Assembly (NCBI GenBank): GCA_020636325.1
Contig: JACJYC010000003.1
Span: 744,001 to 808,000, forward strand
Reading direction: 5' to 3'
Origin: Lewinellaceae bacterium
Lineage (GTDB): Bacteria > Bacteroidota > Bacteroidia > Chitinophagales > Saprospiraceae
DNA length: 64,000 bases
Shown: positions 62,362 through 64,000 of the stretch, piece by piece
How positions within the stretch are numbered: the stretch's first letter is position 1
Layout: each line of letters starts with the position of its first letter
Position numbers and translations under genes: made by a program
The notes under the pieces: generated by a model
Databases searched by the model: none
What the model saw: the letters and a program-made list of their open reading frames with translations, nothing else
Told to the model about the DNA's origin: nothing

Positions 62362-62913
62362 ATGCAGAGCAAATTAAAATCTATTTTCGGAAATCACCAC
62401 GGACTGGATGAAAGAAGCATAAACGTTCTGACCAAAGCACTGGAGAACGCCAACCTCCCGGGGTTTGATTATCTGGAATTCAAGCAATCCCTTGCGGCGC
62501 TCACCCAAATGAACATGGACGAAGCTATGGCCATCAAATCGGCTTTTGCCACAGCTTCAACCATGGGATTGACCAAAGAAAAACTGCTCCAAACGGCCGA
62601 CCACTACAAGAAGGTCCTGATGGCGGAAAAAGCCGAATTCAGCAAAGCCCTCCAGGAAAATCTGCGCAGCAAAGTGGAAGGTAAACGGCTGGAAGTAGAG
62701 AAACTGAAAAAACAGGTGGAAGAATTCAAGGCCAAGATCCGCGAACTGGAAGAAGGCATCACCAAAAAGCAGGCTGTCATTGACACTGCCGACGAGCAGA
62801 TACAGGCGGACAAGGAACGGATCGAAGCTACGGGTGAAGCCTTTGAAAAAACACTCCAAAGCCTGATGAATCAAATTCAGATGGATATCGACCATATCCA
62901 GCAAAACCTTTAA
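62362..62913 (+). CDS. Coiled-coil protein of unknown function
   Basis: A 183-residue soluble, highly charged protein. Residues 1-85 form a helical domain (LDERSINVLTKALENANLPGFDYLEFKQSLAAL, MNMDEAMAIKSAFATAST) and 85-183 a long coiled coil (KRLEVEKLKKQVEEFKAKIRELEEGITKKQ). No signal, membrane segment or catalytic motif is visible. It lies 15 bases before the following membrane gene, so the two are probably one unit. The closing coiled coil and partner recall membrane-stress (PspA-like) or scaffold proteins, but I do not recognise the family. Confidence 0.8.
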   Translation: MQSKLKSIFGNHHGLDERSINVLTKALENANLPGFDYLEFKQSLAALTQMNMDEAMAIKSAFATASTMGLTKEKLLQTADHYKKVLMAEKAEFSKALQENLRSKVEGKRLEVEKLKKQVEEFKAKIRELEEGITKKQAVIDTADEQIQADKERIEATGEAFEKTLQSLMNQIQMDIDHIQQNL

Positions 62914-62928
62914 CATAATTGAATCGAA

Positions 62929-63948
62929 ATGTCTGATATAGCTCAATTCAACAATCAGGAGTTCAAACAAAAATCCTTCTGGAAACGCCCGGAAGGGATG
63001 ACCGGTCTGATTTTTCTGGCGGGATTGGCCGCTTTGGCCGGATACCTGATCGTAACCCTGCCCTGGCAGACCATTTTTGCCAATACCCTCTACCTGGCAG
63101 GATCACTGATGGCCATCGGTGCGGTGTTGTACCTGATCCTGGATCCGAAAATGCGGAGCCTGATCTGGTATATGTACAAAAGCGTCATGCGCTGGCTGAC
63201 CGGTGTTTTTGTGAATATCGACCCGATCGGCGTACTCAAAAGCTATGTGGAGGACCTCAGCGATAACCTCGTCAAGATGCGCAAGCAGATCGGCATCCTG
63301 CGCGGCCAGATGCGGAAGATTTCCACCCTGATAGAGTCCAACGAAAAAGATATCCAGGAGAACCTCAAGCTGGCCGCAGCCGCTAAAAGCAAGGACAAGG
63401 AGCAGCAGTTCGTGCTGGCTACCCGCAAAGCTGCCCGACTGAAAGACAGCAACCAGAAATACCAGGTGCTGTACCAGAAAATGGACGTGCTGTACCGGAT
63501 CCTGAATAAAATGCACCAAAATTCAGAGATCCTGCTGGAAGACACCAAAGATCAGGTTTCGCTGAAGGAGCAGGAACGCAAGGCCATCCGGGCCAGCCAC
63601 TCCGCCATGCAATCGGCTATGAGTGTCATGACCGGCGACCCCGATAAGCGCGCCATGTTTGAAATGGCCATGGAAGCCGTGGCGGAGGATGTCGCCAGCA
63701 AGGTCGGAGAAATGGAACGATTCATGGAGATGTCGTCCAAGATCATGGACTCTGTAGACCTCCAAAACGGCGTTTTCGAAGAGGAAGGCCTGAAAATGCT
63801 GGAACAGTGGGAAAAGGAAAGTACCCTGATGCTGCTGGACGGCAACAAGAAATCGCAAAGCGATACCCTGGACCTCAACAGCAAGCGGAGCAATCCGGAA
63901 AAATCTGCCCAGGGAAACGCAAATACCTACGATCAACTGTTCGAATAA
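62929..63948 (+). CDS. Two-helix membrane protein with long cytoplasmic coiled coil
   Basis: A 339-residue protein. Two hydrophobic helices (about 24-46 GMTGLIFLAGLAALAGYLI and 53-72 YLAGSLMAIGAVLYLIL) are followed by an amphipathic segment and coiled coil from about 100 to 300 (LSDNLVKMRKQIGILRGQMRKISTLIESNE, QKYQVLYQKMDVLYRILNKMHQ). The tail is Ser/Asn-rich. This layout suits a membrane-bound scaffold or stress sensor. It pairs with the coiled-coil gene 15 bases before it; the gene set may continue to the right of the window. Function not recognised. Confidence 0.8.
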   Translation: MSDIAQFNNQEFKQKSFWKRPEGMTGLIFLAGLAALAGYLIVTLPWQTIFANTLYLAGSLMAIGAVLYLILDPKMRSLIWYMYKSVMRWLTGVFVNIDPIGVLKSYVEDLSDNLVKMRKQIGILRGQMRKISTLIESNEKDIQENLKLAAAAKSKDKEQQFVLATRKAARLKDSNQKYQVLYQKMDVLYRILNKMHQNSEILLEDTKDQVSLKEQERKAIRASHSAMQSAMSVMTGDPDKRAMFEMAMEAVAEDVASKVGEMERFMEMSSKIMDSVDLQNGVFEEEGLKMLEQWEKESTLMLLDGNKKSQSDTLDLNSKRSNPEKSAQGNANTYDQLFE

Positions 63949-64000
63949 TCGGGCCTGATCACGGCAGCCGGCGTTTTGGACTGCCCCAACAGGTACAAAA
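63949..64000. other. Right edge, 52 bases without a gene
   Basis: No coding or structural signal is seen in the last 52 bases; the next gene lies outside the window. Confidence 0.6.

Noticed and set aside
62910..62925. Third possible Xer-type arm (TTTAACATAATT)
   Set aside because: Only the TTAACATAA core is shared and the second arm and outer bases do not match; likely chance in AT-rich DNA.

Overview
The window reads as a Bacteroidota chromosome, most likely Saprospirales-like. This rests on a C-terminal gliding-motility/type IX sorting domain, weak Shine-Dalgarno sites, promoters of the form TTG-(17-21 nt)-TAnnTTTG, a DctPQM TRAP transporter and the family content. Genus-level placement is inference. 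No rRNA, CRISPR array, insertion sequence or phage genes are visible; there is one tRNA.

Bases 1-19,548 are the right-hand part of a nonribosomal peptide cluster, all on the + strand. They hold the end of a large NRPS (A-PCP, C-A-PCP, C-A-PCP-TE), an ABC exporter, a SyrP-like aspartate hydroxylase, a small lipoprotein, both subunits of a glutamate mutase (3-methylaspartate supply), an Asp/Glu racemase, a U32-like TIM-barrel protein, an enoyl-CoA hydratase-like protein, an acyl/AMP ligase, a YkvI-like transporter, a free-amino-acid 2-oxoglutarate hydroxylase and a type II thioesterase. No methylaspartase is present, so the mutase looks dedicated to building a peptide with beta-modified aspartate residues. 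The last A domain has an Asn/Asp-type pocket.

19,555-26,913 holds a 504-residue helical-repeat protein, an AT-rich 780-bp gap with a small ORF and a dif-like Xer site, a secreted protein, proA-proB (proline synthesis) and a type IX-secreted protein. 26,947-30,004 is a TRAP transporter with its binding protein convergent to its permeases. 30,012-37,178 carries a wall hydrolase, pfkA, tRNA-Glu, gapA-pgk (glycolysis), an FAD oxidoreductase and an arginine deiminase-like enzyme. 37,206-44,652 holds a hotdog thioesterase, a YihY membrane protein, a GH3 glucosidase, xylB-xylA and a small outer-membrane-type protein.

44,705-49,286 is a three-gene polymer O-acetylation set (SGNH, SGNH with an inserted LysM, MBOAT). 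49,277-54,528 holds dsbD and the carboxynorspermidine polyamine pair (CASDH, nspC). Upstream of the polyamine genes sit a 10-bp tandem array and a 111-bp MITE-like element. 54,870-63,948 holds an MBL hydrolase, fmt, an acyl-CoA dehydrogenase, an SbcC-type SMC ATPase and two coiled-coil genes.

The strongest candidates for something undescribed are the acidic-peptide cluster, the Xer-like half-sites 3.4 kb apart around proBA, the MITE-like element and the SGNH-LysM-SGNH fusion.
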